This document shows positions 24,859 through 33,142 of a stretch of 64,000 nt of DNA, one piece after another; the stretch's first letter is position 1, and the number at the start of each line of letters is the position of its first letter. A program made the position numbers and the translations under genes. This stretch comes from Thermaerobacter sp. FW80 (GTDB lineage: Bacteria; Bacillota; Sulfobacillia; Thermaerobacterales; Thermaerobacteraceae), in NCBI RefSeq assembly GCF_004634385.1, contig NZ_CP037895.1, forward strand, positions 1,153,245 through 1,217,244, written 5' to 3'. Below the pieces are notes generated by a model, which ran no database searches, was not told where the DNA came from, and was given only the letters and a program-made list of their open reading frames with translations.

Positions 24859-26123
24859 AGGTTCTTCAAGCGTACCGCTTCGCCCTGGACCCCACACCCC
24901 GCCAGGAACGGGCGCTGGCCTCCCACGTGGGCGCCCGCCGCTTCGCCTTCAACTGGGGCTTGGCCCTGGTGAAGGAGCGCCTGGAAGCCCGCGCCCGGGG
25001 CGAGGACGTGGAGGTGCCATGGACCCTTCCCGCCCTGCGGCGGGAGTGGAACCGGCAAAAGCACCTCGTCGCCCCCTGGTGGCGGGAGAACTCGAAGGAG
25101 GCCTACTCCTCCGGGCTGGACGGGCTGGCCCGGGCCCTACAGAACTGGTCCAAAAGCCGCAAAGGTGAACGTAAGGGACGCCGGGTGGGGTTCCCCCGGT
25201 TCCGGAAGAAGGGCCGCGGGCGGGAGTCGGTGCGGTTCACCACCGGCGCGATCCGGGTGGACGACAAGAGCCACGTCGTCCTGCCCCGGATCGGGCGGGT
25301 GAAGACCCACGAGCCGACCACGGCCCTGCTCCGACGCATCGAAGCGGGAACGGCCCGCATTCTGTCCGCCACGGTCGCCCGGGAAGGGGGCCGGTGGTTC
25401 GTCAGCTTCACCTGCGAGGTGGAGCGGCAGACGGGCCAGCCCCGGTTCCCCTGGCGGGTGGTGGGCGTGGACGCGGGGGTGAAGCACCTGGCGGTCCTTT
25501 CGACGGGTGAGAAGTGGCCGAACCCCCGGTCCCTTGAAAAAGTGCTCCGGAAGATCGCCCGGTCCAGCCGCGCCCTGGCCCGCCGGCAGAAGGGCAGCCG
25601 GGGGTGGCAAAAGGCCCGCCGCCGGCTGGCCCGGCTCCATGCGCGAGCCCGAAACCTCCGCCAGGATGCCCTTCACAAGCTGACCCACCACCTGGCGAGC
25701 ACCTACGGTGTGGTGGTCGTCGAACAGCTGCACGTGGCGGGCATGCTGAAGAACCGGCGGCTGGCCCGGGTGCTGGCCGATGCGGCCCTGGCGGAGATCC
25801 GCCGCCAGCTCAGCTATAAGTGTCCCTGGCACGGCGCGGTCCTGGTCGAAGCGCCGCCCTTCTATCCCAGCAGTAAGCGCTGCTCACGGTGCGGCGCGGT
25901 CAAGCCGTCGCTGCCGCTTTCGCAGCGCGTTTTCCGCTGTGAGGAATGCGGGCTCGTGCTTGACCGGGACGAAAACGCGGCCCGGAATCTCGCGGCCCTT
26001 GTGGCCGCCGTCGCCGGGAGTGGCCCGGAGACGAGAAACGCCCGTGGACGGGATGGAAGACCTACCGCAAGGCAGGCGATCCCGGAGGAAGCGGGAAGCC
26101 GGCACCGGCGCATGGTCGGGTAA
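24855..26123 (+). CDS. tnpB: TnpB, RNA-guided nuclease of IS607 element
   Basis: TnpB proteins are RuvC nucleases guided by an RNA from the element's right end; they cut the empty donor site. The protein has an N-terminal helix-turn-helix region (VLQAYRFALDPTPRQERAL). RuvC-I is VVGVDAGVKHLAVLSTG, RuvC-II VVVEQLHVAGM, then a zinc finger with CSRCGAVKP and CEECG, then RuvC-III LDRDENAARNLAAL. All three acidic residues and the four Cys are present, so it looks catalytically intact. 422 residues. It differs from the other copy at scattered positions, for example RKIARSSRALARR against KRLARWNRALARR. Confidence 0.93.
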   Translation: MKVLQAYRFALDPTPRQERALASHVGARRFAFNWGLALVKERLEARARGEDVEVPWTLPALRREWNRQKHLVAPWWRENSKEAYSSGLDGLARALQNWSKSRKGERKGRRVGFPRFRKKGRGRESVRFTTGAIRVDDKSHVVLPRIGRVKTHEPTTALLRRIEAGTARILSATVAREGGRWFVSFTCEVERQTGQPRFPWRVVGVDAGVKHLAVLSTGEKWPNPRSLEKVLRKIARSSRALARRQKGSRGWQKARRRLARLHARARNLRQDALHKLTHHLASTYGVVVVEQLHVAGMLKNRRLARVLADAALAEIRRQLSYKCPWHGAVLVEAPPFYPSSKRCSRCGAVKPSLPLSQRVFRCEECGLVLDRDENAARNLAALVAAVAGSGPETRNARGRDGRPTARQAIPEEAGSRHRRMVG

Positions 26124-26206
26124 GACCGGCACCGCCGATCCGCAAGGATCGGCTGCCTGAAAACAGATGACGATGTTTCAGGTAACGGTGAGGATGCCGG
26201 GGTGGC
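26124..26206 (+). ncRNA. Predicted guide RNA (omega RNA) 3' end of IS607 copy 1 with flanking guide
   Basis: Directly after the tnpB stop there is a hairpin GCCGATCC-GCAA-GGATCGGC (26134-26153, GNRA loop). A second stem, CCTGAAA (26156-26162) with TTTCAGG (26176-26182), follows, then GTAACGGTG at the element end. The same structure is conserved in copy 2. In characterised TnpB systems the RNA overlaps the end of tnpB and its guide is the host sequence just past the right end. Here that would begin AGGATGCCGGGGTGGC. The 5' end and the exact guide start are inferred. Confidence 0.55.
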
Positions 26207-26278
26207 GCGTTGGGGGCCGCAGGCGATCGCCGGGCGGGGTGCCGCCCGTTTCGGTCGCCGTCGCGCCCCGCGAGGGCA

Positions 26279-26290
26279 GCCGGTTCGTCC
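26279..26290 (+). repeat. 12-bp dispersed word, copy 8
   Basis: Exact copy in the 171-bp non-coding strip between the IS607 right end and the truncated oppF relic. Confidence 0.8.
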
Positions 26291-26361
26291 ATCGCTGGAA
26301 GTCGGTCCCGGAGCGTAGGGCACCGGGACGGGAGGCCCGGACGCGAAGGGGGTCGGAGTGA

Positions 26362-27222
26362 GTGCTTCGAAAGGGCCGACGCAGCGGCCTGGTGGGCGAA
26401 TCGGGCTGCGGCAAGTCGACCCTGGCGCGGCTGATCCTGCGGCTGATCCCGCCCACCGCCGGGCGGATCTGGTTCGACGGCCAGGACCTGCTGGCGCTGC
26501 CGCCGGCGGCCATGCGCAGGATGCGCCGCCAGATGCAGATCATCTTCCAGGACCCCTTCGGCTCCCTGAACCCGCGCTTCACCGTGGCCGACATCATCGG
26601 CGAGCCCCTGCGGGTGCACGGGATGCGCCGGCGGGAGGAGCGGGAGCGGCGGGTGGCGGAGCTGATGGAGCTGGTCGGCCTCAACCCCGCCTGGCGGCAC
26701 CGCTTCCCGCACCAGTTCTCCGGCGGCCAGCGTCAGCGCATCGGCATCGCCCGGGCGATCGCCCTCAACCCCCGGTTCGTCGTGGCCGACGAGGCCGTCT
26801 CGTCGCTGGACGTCTCGGTCCAGGCCCAGATCCTGAACCTGCTGGCCGACCTGCAGGAGCGGCTGGGATTGACCTATCTGTTCATCGCCCACGGCCTCAA
26901 CGTGGTGCGCCACGTCTCGACCCGCGTCGGCGTGATGTACCTCGGCCAGCTGGTGGAGGTGGCGCCGGTGGACGAGCTCTTCGGCCACCCGGCCCATCCC
27001 TACACGGCGGCCCTGCTCTCGGCGGTGCCCGTCCCGCATCCGCGCCGGCGCCGGGAGCGCATCGTCCTGCAGGGTGACGTGCCCTCGCCCGCGAATCCGC
27101 CGGCGGGGTGCCGGTTCCACCCCCGCTGTCCCTTCGCCCAGCCGCGGTGCCGGGAGGAGCCGCCGGTGCTGCGGCCGGTGGCGCCGGGGCACGCGGTGGC
27201 CTGCCACTTCCCGTTGGAATAG
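26362..27222 (+). pseudogene. 5'-truncated OppF-type ATPase relic
   Basis: The reading frame begins almost exactly at [15 protein letters not shown], so about 50 N-terminal residues with the first beta-strands and the adenine-stacking loop are missing. A stop codon lies directly upstream in frame (26359-26361). The remainder aligns with opp[44 protein letters not shown]. Two conserved positions are changed: Walker B flank DEAVSSLD instead of DEPVSALD, and the H-loop [10 protein letters not shown] instead of [10 protein letters not shown]. The truncated end lies 171 bp from the IS607 right end, suggesting a deletion linked to the element. It could still be translated from GTG at 26362, but is unlikely to be a working ATPase. 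Confidence 0.75.
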
Positions 27223-27288
27223 GCCGGCCGGTCGCGTGGCGGTGCCGCTTCCCCCCACACCGATCGATCGCCGAGAGGAGGGACCGCC

Positions 27289-28644
27289 GTGCAACGTGCC
27301 CTGGAATACGCCCGCACCCACCGGGAGGCGGCCCTGGAGGATCTGCGGACCCTGTTGCGCCAGCCGTCGGTGGCGGCCCAGAACCTGGGCATGGAGGCCT
27401 GCGCGGAGCAGGTGGCGGCGATGCTCGAGGCCCTGGGGGCGAAGGTGGAGGTGGTGCCCCTGGAGGGCGGCTTCCCCGTGGTCTATGGCGAGATCGACGC
27501 GGGGGCGCCCCGCACCCTGCTGTTCTACAACCACTACGACGTGCAGCCGCCGGAGCCGCTGGAGGAATGGGAGGTCGACCCCTTCGCGGCCGCCATCCGC
27601 GACGGGCGGCTGATCGCCCGCGGCGTGGCGGACAACAAGGGCAACCTGATGACGCGCATCAAGGCGGTGGAGGCGTGGCTCCAGGGCGAGGGGCGCCTGC
27701 CGGTCAACGTCAAGTTCGTCGTCGAGGGGGAGGAGGAGATCGGCAGCGTCCACCTGGACCAGTTCATGCAGCGCTACCGCGATCGCCTGGCCGCCGACGG
27801 GGTCGTGTGGGAGTCAGGTGGCAAGGACGCCCGCGGCCGGCCGGTGATCTCCGCGGGGTGCAAGGGGATCCTGTACGTCGAGCTGGTGGCCCGGGCGGCC
27901 AACCAGGACCTCCACTCCAGCCTGGCGGCCATCGTGCCCAACCCGGCCTGGCGGCTGGTCCAGGCCCTGGCCACCCTCAAGGACGTGGACACCGACCGGG
28001 TGCGCATCGACGGCTTCTACGACGACGTGCGCGGCCCCACCCCGGCCGAGCGGCGGCTCCTGGAGCGGTACCCGCTGGAAGAGGAGGAGATGCTGCGCAG
28101 CTGGGGGCTGCGGCAGTTCATCGGCGGGCTGCGGGGGCCGGCGCTGCAGGAGAAGCTGCTCTACGCCCCCACCTGCACCATCTGCGGCCTGGTGTCCGGC
28201 TACACCGGCCCCGGCACGAAGACGGTGCTGCCCCGGGAGGCGCGGGCCAAGATCGACTTCCGGCTGGTGCCGGATCAGCGGGCCGACGACATCCTCGCCA
28301 AGCTGCGGGCCCACCTGGCGCGGCACGGCTTCGACGACCTGGAGATCGTCGTCCTGGGGCCGGAGGACCCGGCCCAGACCGATCCGGAGCATCCCCTGGT
28401 GGGGGTCATCCGCGACACGGCCCAGGAGGTGTACGGCGTCGAACCCGTGGTGCGCCCCCGCACGGCGGGGACGGGACCGATGTTCCTGTTCCACCGCATC
28501 GGGCTCACCGCCACCGTGGACGGGGTGGGCATCGGCCACCACGGCTCGCTGGTCCATGCGCCCAACGAGAACGTCTACGTGGACGACTACTACCGGGGCA
28601 TCGAGCACGTGATCCGCATCCTCGACCGATTCGCCCGGACGTAG
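27289..28644 (+). CDS. M20-family dipeptidase/peptidase
   Basis: Zinc-dependent exopeptidase of the carnosinase/PepV/DapE superfamily. Metal and catalytic motifs are visible: TLLFYNHYDVQPP (His and Asp), GVADNKGNLMTRI, VKFVVEGEEEIGS (catalytic Glu pair), a dimerisation lid domain in the middle and HHGSLVHAPNENV near the end. 451 residues, normal for dipeptidases of this type. GTG at 27289 follows GAGAGGAGGGA. It sits next to peptide import genes, so cytoplasmic hydrolysis of imported peptides is the natural inference. The substrate cannot be deduced. Confidence 0.88.
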   Translation: MQRALEYARTHREAALEDLRTLLRQPSVAAQNLGMEACAEQVAAMLEALGAKVEVVPLEGGFPVVYGEIDAGAPRTLLFYNHYDVQPPEPLEEWEVDPFAAAIRDGRLIARGVADNKGNLMTRIKAVEAWLQGEGRLPVNVKFVVEGEEEIGSVHLDQFMQRYRDRLAADGVVWESGGKDARGRPVISAGCKGILYVELVARAANQDLHSSLAAIVPNPAWRLVQALATLKDVDTDRVRIDGFYDDVRGPTPAERRLLERYPLEEEEMLRSWGLRQFIGGLRGPALQEKLLYAPTCTICGLVSGYTGPGTKTVLPREARAKIDFRLVPDQRADDILAKLRAHLARHGFDDLEIVVLGPEDPAQTDPEHPLVGVIRDTAQEVYGVEPVVRPRTAGTGPMFLFHRIGLTATVDGVGIGHHGSLVHAPNENVYVDDYYRGIEHVIRILDRFART

Positions 28645-28794
28645 GCCCGCGGCACGGCGTGCCGTGGTGCGGCGAGCGCTGCGGGCCACAGCGCGGGATG
28701 GGGTGCGGTCGCAGGGCCCCCTCGGGGCGCACCCCTTGTCGTGGTCTCCGGAGCGGCTCGCGAGGCGCGATGGGCAGGAGGTGCCGGACCGCCA

Positions 28795-29793
28795 ATGGAA
28801 TCCGTGGCCCGATGGAGCCGCTTCGTCGGCGACACCTTCGCCGTGTGGGTGCTGCTCTTCGCCTTCCTCGGCTATGCCTTTCCGGGCGCCTTCCGGGAGC
28901 TCTCGGCGTACATCGTGCCGCTGCTGGGCGTGGTTATGTTCGGCATGGGCCTGACCCTGTCGGCGGCGGACTTCCGGGCGGTGCTCCGCCGTCCGCGGGA
29001 GGTCGCCATCGGCGTGCTGGCCCAGTACCTGATCATGCCGCTGGTCGGCTACGCCCTGGCGCGGCTGCTGAACCTGCCGCCGGAGATCGCCGTCGGCGTC
29101 ATCCTGGTGGGCTCCTGTCCGGGGGGCACGGCCTCCAACGTCATGACCTACCTGGCGCGGGGCGACGTGGCCCTGTCCGTGGCCATGACCACGGCCAGCA
29201 CGCTGCTGGCGCCCTTCCTCACGCCGCTGTGGGTGCTCCTCCTGGCCAGCCGCTGGATCCCCGTCAACGCCGCGTCGCTGTTCTGGTCCATCGTCAACGT
29301 GGTCATCTTGCCGGTGGTGGCCGGCCTGATCGTAAAGGGGCTCTTCCGCCGGCCGGCCGAGGCGGCGGTCAAGGCCCTCCCGCTGGTCTCGGTGGCCGCC
29401 ATCGTCACCATCGTGGCGGCGGTGGTGGCCGCCAACCGCGACCCGCTGGCGACCAGCGGGCTGTCCATCATCCTGGTCGTGATCCTGCACAACCTCTTCG
29501 GCCTGGCGCTCGGCTACCTGGCGGCGCGGTCGGTGGGCTTGACCCTGTCCAAGCGCAAGGCGCTGGCCATCGAGGTGGGCATGCAGAACTCCGGCCTCGG
29601 GGCCGCCCTGGCGGCCGCCCACTTCACGCCCCTGGTGGCCGTGCCCAGCGCCATCTTCAGCGTCTGGCACAACCTGTCGGGGGCTCTCCTGGCGTACGTC
29701 TTCCGCCGCATGGAGGAAGCCCCGGCCGACGCGCCAGCCGCCGGGCCGGCCGCGGCCCGCGCCGATGCGCCGTCGGTGCCCCCGCGCGGCTGA
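28795..29793 (+). CDS. Bile acid:sodium symporter (BASS) family transporter
   Basis: Integral membrane protein with nine to ten helices. It opens with SRFVGDTFAVWVLLFAFLGYAFP, then PLLGVVMFGMGLTLSAADF. The Na-binding motif region is VILVGSCPGGTASNVMTYLARGDVALSVAMT, the best family marker, with EVGMQNSGLGAALAA near the end. Bacterial members import bile acids, pantoate, pyruvate or other organic anions with sodium; the substrate here is unknown. The tail of about 30 residues is Ala/Pro-rich. ATG at 28795 is preceded by AGGAGGTG, slightly far away (12 nt). 332 residues. Confidence 0.85.
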   Translation: MESVARWSRFVGDTFAVWVLLFAFLGYAFPGAFRELSAYIVPLLGVVMFGMGLTLSAADFRAVLRRPREVAIGVLAQYLIMPLVGYALARLLNLPPEIAVGVILVGSCPGGTASNVMTYLARGDVALSVAMTTASTLLAPFLTPLWVLLLASRWIPVNAASLFWSIVNVVILPVVAGLIVKGLFRRPAEAAVKALPLVSVAAIVTIVAAVVAANRDPLATSGLSIILVVILHNLFGLALGYLAARSVGLTLSKRKALAIEVGMQNSGLGAALAAAHFTPLVAVPSAIFSVWHNLSGALLAYVFRRMEEAPADAPAAGPAAARADAPSVPPRG

Positions 29794-29927
29794 GGGGCGC
29801 GCCCCATCGGACGAATCGGGGACTGCGGGTGTGGGCCCCGGACCGACCCAGCGGCGGCGACCGGCGGGCGGCCGACGGCCTCAACCCGGCCGCCGCGCCG
29901 GCGTCCCGGATCGGGGGAGGCGGGACG

Positions 29928-31106
29928 ATGTGGCGGATCAGCGACCCGGAGCTCCAGCGCCGCCGTCGGCGCGTGCTGGAGGAGGCGAGCCGGCGGGGCG
30001 CCGCCGCCTTCGTCGCGTACAGCCCGACGTCGATCTTCTACCTGACCAACTTCCACTTCATCCCCACGGAGCGCCCCATCGCCCTGGTGCTCGAGGAGAG
30101 CGGCCGCTGCGGGCTGTTGGTCCCGCGCCTGGAACGCGAGCACGCCCAGATGGCGGCGCGCGTCGACGAGGTCCGCGACTACCCGGAGTACCCGGGGGAC
30201 GTCCACCCCATGGAGCACCTGGCGCGGTGGCTGCGGGACCGCGGCCTGGCCCGGGCCCACCTCCTGGCCGAGGCCGCGGGCTACGCCTCGGCGTGGGGAT
30301 ACCAGGGCCCGCCCCTGGCCGAGCTCTTGCCGGACGCTCGGATCACCGTGGACACCCGTCTGATCGAGCGGCACCGGATGGTGAAGTCGGCCGAGGAGAT
30401 CGCCCTGATCCGGGAGAGCTGCCGCTGGGCGGGGCGCGCCCACCGGCTGCTCCAGGAATACGCGGCCGCTGGCGCCAGCGAGGTGGCGATCAGCCACCGC
30501 GCCTCCCACGAGGCCACCATGGCGATGCTCCAGGCGTGCGGGGAGGCCAGGCCGGTGGTCCCGCCCTCGGCCCACGCCGGCTTCCGCGGGCAGGTGGGGC
30601 CGAACAGCGCCCTGCCCCACGCCGTCACCATCAACGCCGTGCTCCGGCCGGGCGACGTGCTGGTGACGGGGGCCACCGCCCACGTGGGCGGGTACTGCAG
30701 CGAGCTGGAGCGCACCATGTTCGTCGGCGAGCCGAGCCCCGAGCAGGCCCGGTTCTTCCGGCACATGGTGGCGCTGCAGGAGGTCGCCTTCGCCGCCATC
30801 AAGCCGGGCGTCCCCTGCGCCGCCGTGGACCGGGAGGTGCGCCGGTACTACGACGAACACGGCCTCTGGCCCTACTGGCGCCACCACGTGGGCCACAACA
30901 TCGGGCTGCTGGGCCACGAGCCGCCCTTCCTGGACGTGGGCGACGAGACCGTGATCGAGCCCGGCATGCTGTTCACGGTGGAGCCCGGCCTCTACGTGCC
31001 GGGCATGGGCGGCTTCCGCCACTCGGACACGGTGCTGGTCACGGACAAGGGCATCGAGATCCTGACCGACTACCCGCGGGACCTGGAGAGCCTGATCTGC
31101 GGCTAG
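29928..31106 (+). CDS. M24-fold (Xaa-Pro peptidase/creatinase-like) protein lacking canonical metal ligands
   Basis: The N-terminal creatinase-type domain (residues 1-150) is followed by a pita-bread domain: LIERHRMVKSAEEIALIRESC, GPNSALPHAVTINAVLRPGDVLVT, HHVGHNIGLLGHEPPFL, EPGMLFTVEPGLYVPGMGGFRHSDTVLVT. Canonical M24 metallopeptidases use two Asp, one His and two Glu. Here the first Asp region reads VTGATAHVGGYCSELERT: the first Asp is missing and the second is Glu. The last Glu (usually RIED) is Ser in RHSD. It may therefore be a metal-independent creatinase/ectoine-hydrolase-like enzyme rather than an aminopeptidase. ATG at 29928 follows GGGGGAGG. 392 residues. Confidence 0.8.
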   Translation: MWRISDPELQRRRRRVLEEASRRGAAAFVAYSPTSIFYLTNFHFIPTERPIALVLEESGRCGLLVPRLEREHAQMAARVDEVRDYPEYPGDVHPMEHLARWLRDRGLARAHLLAEAAGYASAWGYQGPPLAELLPDARITVDTRLIERHRMVKSAEEIALIRESCRWAGRAHRLLQEYAAAGASEVAISHRASHEATMAMLQACGEARPVVPPSAHAGFRGQVGPNSALPHAVTINAVLRPGDVLVTGATAHVGGYCSELERTMFVGEPSPEQARFFRHMVALQEVAFAAIKPGVPCAAVDREVRRYYDEHGLWPYWRHHVGHNIGLLGHEPPFLDVGDETVIEPGMLFTVEPGLYVPGMGGFRHSDTVLVTDKGIEILTDYPRDLESLICG

Positions 31107-31320
31107 GCCTCGGTCGGCCGCTCGGCCGCCCGCTCGCCCCCGCCCACCCCGAACCCCGTCGCCCCTCGCCACCGGCGCCCCTGTCCGCGGTGGGCCGGCT
31201 TCGTCGGGGCGGGAGGCCGCGACCACGTCGCGACCGTCGCCCCGGCGGGAGCCGACTCGCCCCGGCGCGGGCCGCGCCGGTCCTGGGCGGTCGGCTGCCC
31301 GCCCGTTCATTGAGGGGGAT

Positions 31321-31332
31321 GCCGGTTCGTCC
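31321..31332 (+). repeat. 12-bp dispersed word, copy 9
   Basis: Exact copy in the gatC upstream region, ending 21 bp before the -10 box, so it may overlap the promoter's upstream half. Confidence 0.8.
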
Positions 31333-31353
31333 GGGGTGGGGGAGCCTTTGGTG

Positions 31354-31359
31354 TATAAT
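31354..31359 (+). promoter_or_regulatory. Consensus -10 box of gatCAB promoter
   Basis: TATAAT lies 23 bp before the gatC start, in the sequence TTGGTGTATAAT. No good -35 is present at 16-18 bp. The leader would be only about 17 nt. The remainder of the 276-bp gap from 31107 is GC-rich and empty. Confidence 0.65.
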
Positions 31360-31382
31360 GGCCGCACGAGAGGAGGACGAGC

Positions 31383-31676
31383 ATGGCCGAGATCACGCGG
31401 GAGGAGGTGCGGCGGATCGCCGCCCTGGCCCGGCTGGGCCTCGATCCCGCCGAGGAGGAGCGCCTGGCCGCCCAGATGGAGCGGATCGTCGAGGCCATGG
31501 CCCGCCTGCGCCGGGTCGACGTCGGCGACGCGGCGCCGCTAACCCACGTCCTGGCGAGCCTCGCCAACGTGACCCGACCCGATGAGCCGCGGCCGGGCAC
31601 GGACCGCGAGGCCCTGCTGGCCGCCGCCCCCGACCGCAGCGGGCCGTTCCTGCGCGTTCCCCGGGTGATCGAGTGA
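31383..31676 (+). CDS. gatC: Asp/Glu-tRNA amidotransferase subunit C
   Basis: GatC is the small chaperone-like subunit that holds GatA and GatB together. [44 protein letters not shown] and the end FLRVPRVIE match the family over its whole 97-residue length. ATG at 31383 is preceded by GAGAGGAGGA. It is first in gatC-gatA-gatB; its stop overlaps the gatA start. Confidence 0.95.
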   Translation: MAEITREEVRRIAALARLGLDPAEEERLAAQMERIVEAMARLRRVDVGDAAPLTHVLASLANVTRPDEPRPGTDREALLAAAPDRSGPFLRVPRVIE

Positions 31677-33142
31677 TGGACGAACTCTGCTACGAACCGG
31701 TCCACCGCCTGGCCCAGCGCCTGGCGGCCGGCGAGGTCAGCGCCCGCGAGCTGACGCAGGCCTTCCTCGACCGCATCCAGGCGCTGGACGGCACCGTGGG
31801 CGCCTATCTGACGGTGACCGCGGAGCTGGCGCTCCGCCAGGCCCGCGAGGAAGACGAGAGGCGCCGTCGGGGCGAGCCCGTGGGACCGCTGTCGGGCATC
31901 CCGGTCGCCGTCAAGGACAACCTCTGCATCCAGGGCGTGCCGACCACCGCCGCCTCGCGGCTGCTGGCCGGCTACCGCCCGCCCTACACCGCCACCGCCG
32001 TCCAGCGGCTGCGCCGCGCTGGCGCGGTGATCCTCGGCAAGACCAACATGGACGAGTTCGCCATGGGCTCGTCCACCGAGAACTCCGCCTTCCGCACGAC
32101 CCGCAACCCGTGGGACCTGGAGCGGGTCCCGGGCGGATCCAGCGGCGGGTCGGCCGCCGCCGTGGCGGCAGGGGAGGCGGCCGCCGCGCTGGGCTCGGAC
32201 ACCGGCGGCTCCATCCGCCAGCCGGCGGCCTTCTGCGGCGTGGTGGGTCTGAAGCCCACCTACGGCCGGGTCTCGCGCTACGGGCTGATCGCCTTCGCCT
32301 CGTCCCTGGACCAGATCGGCCCGCTGACCCGGGACGTCACCGACGCGGCCCTGGTGCTGGAGGCCATCGCGGGCCCGGACCCCGCCGACGCCACCTCCGC
32401 GCCGGTGCCGGTGCCCTCGTGGCGGGAGTCGCTGACGGGCGAGGTGAAGGGGCTGCGCATCGGGCTGCCCCGGGAGTTCTTCGGCGACGCCGTGGAGGCG
32501 GCGGTGGCGGGGGCCGTGCGCGCGGCGGTGGAGCGGCTGGTCGCCGACGGCGCCACGGCCGAGGAAACCTCCCTGCCCTCGGCCGAGCACGCCCTGCCGG
32601 CCTACTATCTCATCGCGACCGCGGAGGCGTCGTCCAACCTGGCGCGGTACGACGGGGTGCGCTACGGCTACCGCGCCGACGCCGACACCGTGGAGGGGAT
32701 GTACCTCGAGACCCGCAAGCAGTTCGGCGCGGAGGTCAAGCGGCGCATCCTGCTGGGCACCTTCGCCCTGCGGGAGGGCTACGCCGACGCCTACTACCGC
32801 AAGGCGCTCCAGGTGCGCCGCCTGATCAAGGACGACTTCGACCGCCTGTTCGCAACCTTCGACGTGCTGATCACCCCCACGTCGCCCGGGGTCGCCTTCC
32901 CGCTGGGCGCCCGGACCGAGGACCCCCTGGCCATGTACGCCGCCGACATCTGCACACTGCCCGTCAACCTGGCGGGCCTGCCGGCGGTGTCGGTCCCCTG
33001 CGGCTTCGTCGACGGGCTGCCCGTGGGCCTGCAGGTGATCGGGCGGCCCTTCGCGGAGGACACCGTGCTGCGGGTGGCCTACGCCATCGAGCAGCGGCTG
33101 CGGCTGGACCTGCGGCCGCCTGTGGGGAGGGTTGCCGCATGA
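31676..33142 (+). CDS. gatA: Asp/Glu-tRNA amidotransferase subunit A
   Basis: Amidase that releases ammonia from glutamine to convert Glu-tRNA(Gln) and Asp-tRNA(Asn) to their amide forms. The amidase signature holds the Ser-Ser-Lys triad: the Lys in [10 protein letters not shown] (near residue 80), and the two Ser in [36 protein letters not shown]. It closes with [25 protein letters not shown]. 488 residues, usual length. Start ATG at 31676 overlaps the gatC stop (TGATG); its own stop overlaps the gatB ATG. Confidence 0.97.
   Translation: MDELCYEPVHRLAQRLAAGEVSARELTQAFLDRIQALDGTVGAYLTVTAELALRQAREEDERRRRGEPVGPLSGIPVAVKDNLCIQGVPTTAASRLLAGYRPPYTATAVQRLRRAGAVILGKTNMDEFAMGSSTENSAFRTTRNPWDLERVPGGSSGGSAAAVAAGEAAAALGSDTGGSIRQPAAFCGVVGLKPTYGRVSRYGLIAFASSLDQIGPLTRDVTDAALVLEAIAGPDPADATSAPVPVPSWRESLTGEVKGLRIGLPREFFGDAVEAAVAGAVRAAVERLVADGATAEETSLPSAEHALPAYYLIATAEASSNLARYDGVRYGYRADADTVEGMYLETRKQFGAEVKRRILLGTFALREGYADAYYRKALQVRRLIKDDFDRLFATFDVLITPTSPGVAFPLGARTEDPLAMYAADICTLPVNLAGLPAVSVPCGFVDGLPVGLQVIGRPFAEDTVLRVAYAIEQRLRLDLRPPVGRVAA

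Larger units (their letters stand above)
24286..26190 (+). mobile_element. IS607-family insertion sequence, copy 1 (left boundary not resolved)
   Basis: The element contains a serine recombinase gene and a tnpB gene overlapping by ATGA, the IS607 layout. Comparison with the inverted copy at the window end fixes the right boundary: both copies share sequence through GGTAACGGTG (to 26190 here, to 62194 there) and then diverge completely. The left boundary cannot be set because the second copy is cut by the window edge. It probably lies in the AT-rich stretch between about 24190 and 24285. Confidence 0.88.

Noticed and set aside
26358-27077. Alternative 239-codon frame over the oppF relic
   Set aside because: Frame-shifted shadow; the ABC ATPase motifs lie in the other frame.
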